From: Bradyrhizobium sp. WSM3983
GTDB lineage: Bacteria; Pseudomonadota; Alphaproteobacteria; Rhizobiales; Xanthobacteraceae
Assembly (NCBI RefSeq): GCF_000473045.1
Contig: NZ_AXAY01000048.1
Span: forward strand, 192 to 44,075
DNA: 43,884 nt
Direction of reading: 5' to 3'
Within the stretch, counting starts at the first letter, position 1. Every line of letters starts with the position of its first letter. The notes below the pieces were generated by a model, which was not told where the DNA came from, ran no database searches, and saw nothing but the letters and a program-made list of their open reading frames with translations. This document shows, one piece after another, positions 17,716-28,345 of this stretch. Both the position numbers and the translations under genes were made by a program.

Positions 17716-18645
17716 TCAAATCGCGGATGGGCCGATCGGAACGCATCGAGTGACGCGCATGCGAAGCTGGTCAAGCTTCCGGTCGATGCCGTGATTGAGC
17801 ATGAATGTGTGGCAATAGGATTTCCCACAACTACAGGGCTTGATACTTCCATCGCGCAGTCCGCCGATGAAAACGCGCCGAAGTTCATCGACTTGCCTTG
17901 CGGCCTCGCGGACATGGCCTTGCGTGAGCGGGTCGCGCAAATGATGCAGCGATGGTATGCGCCGTATCTCATCGCCATCACGTGTCCGCCAGATGCCGGT
18001 ATTGAGGGCTCCAATCGTGTCCTCAATGGCCTGAAGGAACGCAGGAAGCGAACTCTCCTGGTGGAAGGGTGTTCGGAATGCTGGCCGGTCAAAGAGCGGC
18101 GCCATGAGCCGCAAGGCCTCGTCGTCGTTCAGTCCGGCAAAATCGTCCGCGAAGCGGCGGATATCATCCCCAGAATCGGGAAACACTTCCCCTGCGCAGA
18201 ACCTGCGAAGTAAATCTTCGGCGCGAAGTCGTAGATTCTCTTCAAACTCGACTGCGCTCCAGATGGTCAAGTGTTCGATGCTTAACGCCCTTGCCGATGC
18301 TTCCACGGCATCGCGGGCCTTTGCGGAAATGCTGCCACGAGCCACGAATTTGATCGCGTCGATCCGGCCTGTTGGCGCGGAGACGGCAGCCTGCATGTCG
18401 GCTTCGGCTTTCGTCCGTGTGAGCGCTCCACGGTTGACACATTGGATCACTGTGCGCCGGGGAGACGACGCATCGAACATATCCATGCCGACGATGTCGC
18501 GGCCCTGGTCGCTGCCCGTTTGGCCGTACCAGGCAAGATTATTCCATCCCGCGCGCACATGATAGGCGAACACAAGTCGTTCGAACTCGACTCCGCCGAA
18601 GTCTTCAAAATGAATGCGCTGGACGGTACGGGACGGGGACGCCAT
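17716..18645 (-). CDS. Mrr-like restriction endonuclease-fold protein
   Basis: 309 aa from the ATG at 18645 (AGGA about 10 nt upstream); the in-frame ATG at 18741 has no site. Residues 10-75 show an Mrr-type PD-(D/E)XK core: FERLVFAYHVRAGW, GQTGSDQGRDIVG and RRTVIQCVN. The usual Q-C-K Lys is Val/Asn here, so catalysis may be altered. Near the C-terminus CSCGKSYCH could bind zinc. It is followed by the zincin gene, giving a two-gene unit with a nucleic-acid-binding protein and a protease. Target and activity unknown. Confidence 0.65.
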   Translation of the reverse strand: MASPSRTVQRIHFEDFGGVEFERLVFAYHVRAGWNNLAWYGQTGSDQGRDIVGMDMFDASSPRRTVIQCVNRGALTRTKAEADMQAAVSAPTGRIDAIKFVARGSISAKARDAVEASARALSIEHLTIWSAVEFEENLRLRAEDLLRRFCAGEVFPDSGDDIRRFADDFAGLNDDEALRLMAPLFDRPAFRTPFHQESSLPAFLQAIEDTIGALNTGIWRTRDGDEIRRIPSLHHLRDPLTQGHVREAARQVDELRRVFIGGLRDGSIKPCSCGKSYCHTFMLNHGIDRKLDQLRMRVTRCVPIGPSAI

Positions 18646-18823
18646 GGCGATCCTGAACAAGCTGGTGCGGGCAGCCGGACTTGAGTCGGCACTGGAATGC
18701 TCCCCGGGGACTTTCTTACCATCTACGGCTTTCGCCGCCAATGCCGTCGCGTGTTCGCGAGACTCATGACCGCTGGATACCGGCGAGACGAACGCCTGCA
18801 GGGGTTATATCCGTTCGATCATC

Positions 18824-18943
18824 GCGCTGCGGCTTGCAATGCAAGGGCAAAGATAGTCTGCTCGTCATTCACGCTTTAGCCCTCCAGCGACCCAATGAAA
18901 GTAACCCGCTAGGTTTCTGTTGCGACATCGTCAAATCAGAGTT
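18824..18943 (+). repeat. ybgC-3'-end repeat, copy C
   Basis: GCGCTGCGGCTTGCAATGCA, then TCATTCACGCTTTAGCCCTC, CCCAATGAAAG and TGTTGCGACATCG...TCAGAG, aligned with copies A (6028) and B (11678). One frame reads LVIHALALQRPNE and CCDIVKSEL, as in copy A. It lies between the last island gene and the riboswitch of the core nrd operon, so it is the right border of the accessory region. Confidence 0.68.
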
Positions 18944-19094
18944 GTCGGTGTCCAGCCACTCGACACCGGCCGACCCGGCTACCATCCAGGCATGATGACG
19001 GGAAGGCTGTGAAATTCCCGCATTCCACAAACAAAAACCGGTCGACGCGTTAATCGATCATTGACACAACGCCGCGAATATCACCACATATGGG

Positions 19095-19290
19095 TGTCAC
19101 GGTTCCACTTGATCGCGAGATTTAGTGGCTAAGAGGGAAGCCGGTGAACCTCGCCTTGGGCGAGGGATTCCGGCGCTGCCCCCGCAACTGTCAGCAGCGA
19201 GCTGCTTCCGAACAATCGTCACTGGTGCTTCGTCGCGCCGGGAAGACGGGAAGCGAGCGACGACCTGCGAGCCAGGAGACCTGCCGCGAC
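19095..19290 (+). ncRNA. cobalamin (B12) riboswitch
   Basis: The conserved blocks appear in the right order: AGGGAAGCCGGTGAA (19134-19148), GCTGCCCCCGCAACTG (about 19175-19190) and the B12 box AGCCAGGAGACCTGCC (19270-19285). The aptamer binds adenosyl- or methylcobalamin and represses the downstream gene. No stem followed by a U-run is evident before the nrdA ATG at 19420, and the region just upstream of that ATG is GC-rich (CACGGGGCCCTTG), so translational control by sequestering the start is the more likely mode. It regulates nrdA-nrdB. Confidence 0.93.
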
Positions 19291-19419
19291 AAACTGAACG
19301 TCCACGGGCGGGGTGTCCCGGCGGTCGCTTGCATGCGCCGTCGGCATCCATTGCCGGGGTTTCAGCAGCGTCCTCCTTTTGCCCCGCTCAAACATAACGC
19401 GCGCATCACGGGGCCCTTG

Positions 19420-22329
<2,910 letters not shown>

Positions 22330-22340
22330 GGAGAATGACG

Positions 22341-23501
22341 ATGCTCGATTGGTCCGACACTGACACCACGGCGGCGGCTCCGGCCGCCCCTGCCTCCACC
22401 CTTGCAACCGCACTGCCTCCGCAGACCCAGCTCAAGCTCGAGCCGGTCGATCCGACCGGCCTGGGCGCGATCGACCGCACTGGTGGCCGCGTCTCGGTCG
22501 ACGAGAAGCGGATGATCAACTGCCGCGCGGACGTCAACCAACTTCTGCCGCTGAAATACAAATGGGCCTGGGAGAAATATCTCTCAGGCTGCAACAATCA
22601 CTGGATGCCGACCGAAGTCTCGATGCAGGCCGACATCGCGTTGTGGAAGTCACGGGACGGGCTGACCGAAGACGAGCGGCGCGCGATCAAGCGCAATCTC
22701 GGCTTCTTCGCGGCTTCCGAATCGCTGGTCGCCAACAACATCGTGCTGGCGATTTATCGCCACCTCACAAATCCGGAGTGCCGGCAGTATCTGCTGCGTC
22801 AATCCTTCGAGGAGGCGGTGCACACTCACACCTTCCAGTACATCGTCGAGAGCCTTGGCCTCGACGAAGGCGAACTGTTCAACATGTACCGCGAGGTGCC
22901 GTCGATCACCGACAAGGCGGCCTGGGCCCTCAAGCACACGCAGCATCTGGACAATCCGTCGTTCCAGACGGGAACGCCGGACAGCGACCGCGCCTTCCTG
23001 CGCGATCTCGTCGCGTTCTACGTCGTGTTCGAGGGCATGTGGTTCTACACGGGATTTGCGCAGATCCTGTCGCTCGGCCGCCGCAACAAGATGGTCGGCA
23101 TCGCCGAGCAGTATCAATACATCTTGCGCGACGAGAGCATCCATCTGAACTTCGGCATCGACTTAATCAACCAGATCAAGATCGAGAACCCCCATCTGTG
23201 GACGCCGTCATTCCAGGATGAGATCCGCGGCATGATCCGCGACGCCGCCGAGCTGGAGGCCGCCTACGGCCGGGACACCATGCCGCGCGGTTTCCTCGGT
23301 CTCAACGCGGCACTCTGCGAGCAGTACATGCACTTTATCGCCAACCGGCGTTGCGCGCAGATCGGTCTCGCGCCGGTGTTTGCCGAGGTCGAGAATCCGT
23401 TCCCGTGGATGTCTGAGGCGATGGATCTGAAGAAGGAGAAGAACTTCTTCGAGACCAGGGTTATCGAATATCAGAATGGCGGGGCGCTAAGCTGGGATTG
23501 A
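22341..23501 (+). CDS. nrdB: ribonucleotide reductase small subunit, subclass Ic type
   Basis: 386 aa ferritin-like subunit. The ATG at 22341 has AAGGAG 7 nt upstream; the ATG at 22335 is too close to it. Metal ligands by spacing: Glu127, Glu158, His161, Glu231, Glu265, His268. The spacings (31, 3, 34, 3) equal those of E. coli NrdB D84-E115-H118 and E204-E238-H241. The first ligand is Glu instead of Asp, and the residue 4 after His161 is Phe165, where class Ia has the radical Tyr122. Both changes define subclass Ic (Chlamydia trachomatis E89, F127; Mn(IV)/Fe(III) cofactor). It partners NrdA immediately upstream under the same riboswitch. Confidence 0.93.
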   Translation: MLDWSDTDTTAAAPAAPASTLATALPPQTQLKLEPVDPTGLGAIDRTGGRVSVDEKRMINCRADVNQLLPLKYKWAWEKYLSGCNNHWMPTEVSMQADIALWKSRDGLTEDERRAIKRNLGFFAASESLVANNIVLAIYRHLTNPECRQYLLRQSFEEAVHTHTFQYIVESLGLDEGELFNMYREVPSITDKAAWALKHTQHLDNPSFQTGTPDSDRAFLRDLVAFYVVFEGMWFYTGFAQILSLGRRNKMVGIAEQYQYILRDESIHLNFGIDLINQIKIENPHLWTPSFQDEIRGMIRDAAELEAAYGRDTMPRGFLGLNAALCEQYMHFIANRRCAQIGLAPVFAEVENPFPWMSEAMDLKKEKNFFETRVIEYQNGGALSWD

Positions 23502-24287
23502 GACCACGAGGATGGCTCAAGTGTGGTGCTCCTACTGCTTTGGAAGGAGCTTCACGCCCGGGCAGGGTCCTTCATAGTCGGTGGCCGATTTTCTGCCTTG
23601 AGGAACTCGATCCAGCGGTGCACGCAGTTTTTCTGTAGAAATGGAGGATGGAGCATTTAGAGCAGTATGAGGTGGTCGGTCAGGTAGAATAACAGGACGA
23701 ACGCGTCAAGTAGTCGTCGGGCGGGCGCTTCAGGAGACCTCGTTGAAGCCCCCGGTGACACTGCGGTGCAAGGTAACATAGGGCTTCTCGTACTTGCCCC
23801 TGATCCATCGATTTGCCAGCCGGGAATATGTGCAGAGGTTCGGGCCGGGCGGCTGGGCGCATGATGATGACCGACACGGAGCGCTAAGTAAATTCCGATC
23901 CTTTGCCCGTTTTTGTCCGGGGCGTTCGTGCCACCTCATTGTTTCTTCCGATCAGAGCTCATGGCGGACTGCGAGGCGGTGGAGGGAAGGCGCCCAATCG
24001 GATGCTGGAGAAAACGGCGCTGAAAGCCGACGCATATGGCGCAACCAGCGCAGCGGCAAAACCGATCCGTCGCCTAAAACATTGCGACTTCGCCCGTTCC
24101 TGAGCAATGGGCCGGTTGACGCCAGTGCCGCCTCCGCAAGGCCTGGCGTAGCAACGATGGCCAGGACTGGATGCGAGACAAACGCGATGGTTTGCAGGTT
24201 CATTTTGCGGGCAGGAAGCATCGGACCTCCGGTCCGTCAACTTGGAACTGTAGAGTAGATTGTCGATTTGAGAAGTTGGAGTCCGGG
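23502..24287. other. intergenic stretch without convincing genes
   Basis: About 790 nt after nrdB. The open frames here have non-coding composition and no ribosome sites. A minus-strand fragment ending KPYVTLHRSVTGGFNEVS (about 23739) may be the tail of a lost gene. No terminator with a clear T-run was found right after nrdB; the CCAC...GTGG complementarity at about 23502-23528 lacks one. Confidence 0.35.
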
Positions 24288-24497
24288 ATGTTTGCACCAG
24301 ACACTTCAGAGCCGTCGGCCGGATCAGTTGACCGCATGCGCAATGTTCACGCGGCATTGCAAGGTTTTGCGATAGTGGCTGGAGTCTTGTTGATCGGCAT
24401 GATCTTTGCGTTCGCGGCGAAGATCGATGCTCGAAAGGCGCTGCGAGAATATGGTGCCGACTCTGCTTGCGTATCTGCCACCGAGTCTCGCCGTTGA
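24288..24497 (+). CDS. small single-span membrane protein
   Basis: 69 aa from the ATG at 24288, with GGAG 5 nt upstream. One clear transmembrane helix (about residues 22-40, LQGFAIVAGVLLIGMIFAFA) is flanked by a soluble N-terminus and a charged C-terminus (KIDARKALREYG). No family is recognised. The good ribosome site and hydrophobic helix are the only support. Confidence 0.4.
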   Translation: MFAPDTSEPSAGSVDRMRNVHAALQGFAIVAGVLLIGMIFAFAAKIDARKALREYGADSACVSATESRR

Positions 24498-24704
24498 TAT
24501 GGTGTGCGTCGGTTCGAGATGATGACTTCACGTTTGACAAAAAGACACAACTTGCAGCGAAGTGCGGATTGTCCGTAGCAGATCGCGGGACACGCCCCTT
24601 TTGGACTGAATATATCGTAGTTGACGCGTCCCCGTATAGCGTCGCCGATAGCGTGAACTTGGCGTCCTACTGGCGAATGCATGCAGGAGCTGGTCAACCA
24701 GCTG

Positions 24705-25028
24705 CTAATCCGCACGAGGGCCGACCCCGGCAGACGCTTCACTTACCAACTGGGACTGCTCAGACGAATGGCACCAACTGAGGCGCTTGAATGGTCGAAC
24801 GCCTCCCGGCATCAGTTGCAAGCTAGATAATTCCCCTAGTGAAAGAGTTCGCTGTGCAATTCTGGGATCGCTTTGGTAGATGCCGGGATAGCGCAGAACC
24901 GCGCTCTCGGCTGCTGTCGCGGTCTCTTCGCCAACCGCGAACAGCACACTATCATTTCGGCTCTCACCTGCGAGGATGACTTCGACTACCCATCCCGCCC
25001 CTGCTGATCTTGCTTCCATTGAAGACAT
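24705..25028 (-). CDS. small hypothetical protein
   Basis: 107 aa from the ATG at 25028 (GAAGGCGG just upstream). GWVVEVILAG...SVLFAVGEETATAAESAVLRYPGI looks like a compact alpha/beta module, and the tail (SLGELSSLQLMPGGVRPF) resembles small rhizobial hypothetical proteins. That comparison is from memory and unverified. It lies downstream of the TonB receptor on the same strand (37 nt), so it may be the last gene of that transcript. Confidence 0.45.
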   Translation of the reverse strand: MSSMEARSAGAGWVVEVILAGESRNDSVLFAVGEETATAAESAVLRYPGIYQSDPRIAQRTLSLGELSSLQLMPGGVRPFKRLSWCHSSEQSQLVSEASAGVGPRAD

Positions 25029-25076
25029 GACCGCCTTCAATCTGAAGGCCTTTCTGGAATTTAGAGGTCGCAGAAT

Positions 25077-27443
25077 CTAGAACTTAAAATTCGCGAACGC
25101 GCGCACGCCGATGCCGGGCATAAGCACCTCGTCCTTGTTGTAGGAGACCGAGTTGCGGATCTTCTCGTTGAGAAGATTGTTGCCAACCAGGCCCGCATAC
25201 ATTTCCCGCGCGCCGAACCAGTTTGCGCCGAGCTTGGTCTTGTAGGTGACCTCCGCCTTCAGCAGGTTATAGCCGGGCGTGGGCGTCTCGGCGATCTCCG
25301 CGACGTCGCTTTGCGGGAAGGCGTGCAGCAGGTTGATGCGTGCCAGCCAGTTGGAGTCGCGCCAGAACAAGCCGCCACCGATGCGCGCCGGCGGAATCCG
25401 GGGGACGTTAGTGCCATCGGTGAAGGTGGCGCGAACGATGTCGAACTGGTCCTCAAAACCCCAGATACCGCCGTAGAGCGCCCCGACATCAACCTGACTC
25501 TGGAATTCACCGCCGCGGAAGATCGCATTCCTCTGCGAATAAACCGCCTGGTTGAGTTCGGCATCGGGCGCGCCGCAAGACGCAAAATCTCCATCGCACA
25601 TGACGCCGGTCAGCCGCCGATAGATGAAATTGTCGAAGCGGGTGTAGTAGGCCGTGGCCTCGAATCGGAGCGGCCCCGTCGCGCGGCGCAAGCCGACCTC
25701 GACCGTCTTGGCGGTCTCGATCGTCAGGTTCGGGTTGCCAATATCGAACGTGGCGGTCGCATCGTGCGGGCCGCGGGAGAACAACTCGGCTGGTTTCGGC
25801 GCGCGTTCGACATACTGCGCGGTGAGGCTGCCGACGAGGTCGTATGGCAGGATTTGGATCAGGCCAACGCTGCCGCTCTTCGGCGTGAAATGCAGATTGC
25901 GCGCGATACCGGTCTGAGGATCGCCGTTCGGCAGGAAATCGGCCGGAAAGTCGGGCGTCGTTCCGCTCAGATCGACATGCTCGATACGGCCGGCAATCTG
26001 GGCCTTGGTGGTGTCGGTGAATTTGAGCTCGTTGAAGACGTAAGCCGCTTCGCGCATGTTGCGGTTCGGGTCCCACAGCCCGTTGAAGAGCGCGCCGGGA
26101 TCGTCCGGGCTCGGCGCGGTCAATTCCTGATGCGCGGCCTGGAGTCCGAATGCGGTGGTGACTTCGGCAAAACGCGCGTTGAACGGCATGAGCTGGACTT
26201 CGACGCGGACCTCCTGCTCCTTGTTCGTAAAGGTCTGCCGCACGCCGTCCGTCGTCGGGTCGGTGGTGTCGGCAAGCCCGATCTCGTTGTGCCGGTAGTC
26301 GGTCGCGCCGGCCCAGAAGCGGACAGCGTCAATCGCCACCGCGTCAGGCCGGTACTCGCCCTTCATGGTGATCTTGGTCTGATGCGCGTCGATACGGGTC
26401 TGGTGGTCCGCCCCGTCGATGCCGGGAATGTGGTACAGCGCGTCGTTCTGCGTGATCGCCGCGCCGATGTAACCGCCCGTGAAGAAGTACGAGCCGCCGA
26501 TCGAGGCGCCGTCCGACTGGCTTGCCGAGTTCGGCTGATGACTGCCGACCGGCCGCGTGTTGTCGAAACGATAGGGATAACCCGGAATGTAGTAATCGGA
26601 GGTGTTGCGGCCGTAGGCATCGGCGTGGATGGCGAAATTGTTGCCGCCGCCGTCGAGCAGGACGCCACCTTCGACGCCGCGGTTGACCGAGTCGAACGCG
26701 GTGCGGGTCTCGGCTGTGACGCAGGGCGACGTTTGCGCTGACGCCAGCGGTGCCTTGACGGGCAAGCCGTAGGTCTGGAACGGCGAGGCGGCACAAGACG
26801 GCAACGCGTCGGGAATCCGGTTGTTGGTGGCGCTGACGACGCCGCCGATCGACGTCGATCCGTAGCGGAGCGCCGCGGGACCGCGGATCACTTCGACCTG
26901 GTTGGTCGCGAGTGGGTCGATCGGCACGAAATGATCTTCGCCGAGATCCGATGCGCCGCCGGCGTTTGTGCCGTTCTCGAGGATACCGACGCGGTTGACG
27001 TCGAGACCCCGGATGATCGGCCGGCTGGAGGCGCCAGGCGCGAAGCTCGACCCCGTGATGCCGGGTTTGGAGAACAGGAGATCACCGAGCTGGGCACCGC
27101 CTTCGCGGCGGATCTCTTCGTTCGGCACCACAGTGACGGTGGCGAACTGGTCCGTTATGATCGGCAGCACGCCCTGCTGGGGGGCGGGCGCGGCGGCCAC
27201 CGCCGGAGCAGGTACGGCGGCCGGCACAGGCTGGCGATTGCGTGCAGGCGCCGTGCGCGCGACGCTTGGGGCCGCATGCGATGGAACGACAGGTCGTCGT
27301 CGCACGATTGGACTCGGCGCCGTGACGCTAACGGCGGGCAGTTCGGTGGACGATGCCTGTGACATCGCCGGTGTCGCCCCAGCACAAAGCAGGAGCAGGC
27401 TCGCGCTACCCAAATGCTGCGTGCGTCTTGAACAGAATAACAT
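25077..27443 (-). CDS. TonB-dependent receptor, ZnuD-like (zinc uptake)
   Basis: Outer-membrane receptor, about 788 aa from the ATG at 27443; longer starts at 27482 or 27527 are possible. A signal peptide with SASLLLLCAGATPAMS is followed by a Pro/Ala-rich linker, the plug (ITDQFATVTVVPNEEIRREGG...GSSFAPGASSRPIIRGLD...VEVIRGPAALRYGS) and a 22-strand barrel ending in FKF. An extracellular segment with YHIPGIDGADHQTRIDAHQ is His-rich, as in ZnuD zinc receptors. It sits downstream of a DUF2946 gene and near cobW and zur genes, so zinc is the likely cargo. No strong Zur box lies immediately upstream. Confidence 0.85.
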   Translation of the reverse strand: MLFCSRRTQHLGSASLLLLCAGATPAMSQASSTELPAVSVTAPSPIVRRRPVVPSHAAPSVARTAPARNRQPVPAAVPAPAVAAAPAPQQGVLPIITDQFATVTVVPNEEIRREGGAQLGDLLFSKPGITGSSFAPGASSRPIIRGLDVNRVGILENGTNAGGASDLGEDHFVPIDPLATNQVEVIRGPAALRYGSTSIGGVVSATNNRIPDALPSCAASPFQTYGLPVKAPLASAQTSPCVTAETRTAFDSVNRGVEGGVLLDGGGNNFAIHADAYGRNTSDYYIPGYPYRFDNTRPVGSHQPNSASQSDGASIGGSYFFTGGYIGAAITQNDALYHIPGIDGADHQTRIDAHQTKITMKGEYRPDAVAIDAVRFWAGATDYRHNEIGLADTTDPTTDGVRQTFTNKEQEVRVEVQLMPFNARFAEVTTAFGLQAAHQELTAPSPDDPGALFNGLWDPNRNMREAAYVFNELKFTDTTKAQIAGRIEHVDLSGTTPDFPADFLPNGDPQTGIARNLHFTPKSGSVGLIQILPYDLVGSLTAQYVERAPKPAELFSRGPHDATATFDIGNPNLTIETAKTVEVGLRRATGPLRFEATAYYTRFDNFIYRRLTGVMCDGDFASCGAPDAELNQAVYSQRNAIFRGGEFQSQVDVGALYGGIWGFEDQFDIVRATFTDGTNVPRIPPARIGGGLFWRDSNWLARINLLHAFPQSDVAEIAETPTPGYNLLKAEVTYKTKLGANWFGAREMYAGLVGNNLLNEKIRNSVSYNKDEVLMPGIGVRAFANFKF

Positions 27444-27444
27444 T

Positions 27445-27474
27445 GTCCCGATTCCCAAAGTCCCGATTCCCAAC
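27445..27474. repeat. 15-nt tandem duplication at receptor 5' end
   Basis: GTCCCGATTCCCAA(A/C) occurs twice head to tail (14 of 15 identical). On the coding strand it reads TGGGAATCGGGAC twice, immediately before the preferred ATG. If translated from an upstream start it encodes LGIGT-LGIGT; if not, it duplicates a purine-rich, ribosome-site-like stretch. It affects start choice and could tune expression by copy number. Confidence 0.7.
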
Positions 27475-27611
27475 GCGGGCATCGATCGGAATTGTCGATC
27501 GATTTTGTTTGCCAGCCGCCGATACACGGCGAAATTCGACTTCGACTTCTCGCCTCGGGTTTGTCCGCTCGTGAAGCGGTACCAAACGCGAGCACGATCA
27601 ACCGATGGAGA

Positions 27612-28016
27612 TCAGGATGCGGGAGGGGCGCGGGGCTGGAATGGCAGGCCGACCGATTCCAAATGGATGAATTCGGCGTCGGCGGTGCGGTACAGGAATT
27701 CGACGGCCTGAGGCTCCAGGAGCAAGGGCGACGTCGCGAACACCACGGTGCCCGCCATCGCGACCACGGCGCAGATCGCGCAATGGTCGTCCCCCGGATA
27801 CTCACGATAGGGGTTGGCCGGAGACCGCTTGTCGACCGACACGCGGTCGACCTCGCTGGGCTTGTGGCCGTCAGCTTGCAGTTGCTGTTGCGAGGACTTG
27901 ACGAGGGGGGCAGCCTCGACGAAGCCGTGGCTGTGGCCTAGCGTCAGCACAAGCTGCACCAGCAGCGCGAAAAGCGCGAGCCGGGCACCGTGCCGTATGT
28001 TCGACCGAACCCACAT
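27612..28016 (-). CDS. DUF2946 domain protein
   Basis: 134 aa from the ATG at 28016 (alternative ATG 28019). An N-terminal membrane segment (LALFALLVQLVLTLGHSHG) is followed by a variable region and the DUF2946 signature DDHCAICAVVA with a Cys-x2-Cys, then a second hydrophobic stretch (AGTVVFATSPLLL). Family members sit beside TonB receptors for metals, and the Cys/His residues suggest metal handling in the periplasm. It precedes the ZnuD-like receptor on the same strand with a gap of about 170 nt. Confidence 0.72.
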   Translation of the reverse strand: MWVRSNIRHGARLALFALLVQLVLTLGHSHGFVEAAPLVKSSQQQLQADGHKPSEVDRVSVDKRSPANPYREYPGDDHCAICAVVAMAGTVVFATSPLLLEPQAVEFLYRTADAEFIHLESVGLPFQPRAPPAS

Positions 28017-28036
28017 CATGAAAAAGCATCCGCGCG

Positions 28037-28066
28037 CGGGCAGAGCTCCTCTGCCCGTAAAATTAC
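28037..28066. promoter_or_regulatory. 9-bp hairpin next to GTAAAATTAC palindrome
   Basis: CGGGCAGAG-CTC-CTCTGCCCG (28037-28057) is a perfect 9-bp stem with a 3-nt loop, directly abutting the perfect palindrome GTAAAATTAC (28057-28066). Both lie within 50 nt upstream of the DUF2946 start. The stem is followed on the coding strand by GCGCGCGGATGCTTTTTC, so an attenuator-like or translation-control structure is possible. The palindrome could be an operator but is not a full Zur box. Confidence 0.5.
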
Positions 28067-28345
28067 AGTCGCAGGGTGACTTAGCCGATGTCAACCTTGG
28101 CCAAGCCGCCAAGCTCGTTCGACGAAACGATGTGATATTCCTGCAACTTTGGATGTCGCGCATCACGCCTGAATCAGTCGGTACGTACATGTTTGGTCTG
28201 CGTTGTCCGCTCAGTGGCTGCTCTTATTGGCTGAGAAACATTCTATAACTTTGCAGAATGATTTCCGGAGATTCGCTAGGTTCGAGACTGCGCTGCCTCA
28301 AGGAAACAACGCGACCTTGACGGAAGTTCTGGCGCAGTTCCTGAA

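Noticed and set aside
25311..26741. Plus-strand 476-codon frame opposite the ZnuD-like receptor
   Set aside because: Antisense of a well-supported TonB receptor; low-complexity Arg/Val/Gly composition, no domain.
28237..28254. Possible Zur box AACATTCTATAACTTTGC upstream of the DUF2946 gene
   Set aside because: Only 11 of 18 positions match and the left half is wrong; too weak to annotate, although the gene context would fit Zur control.
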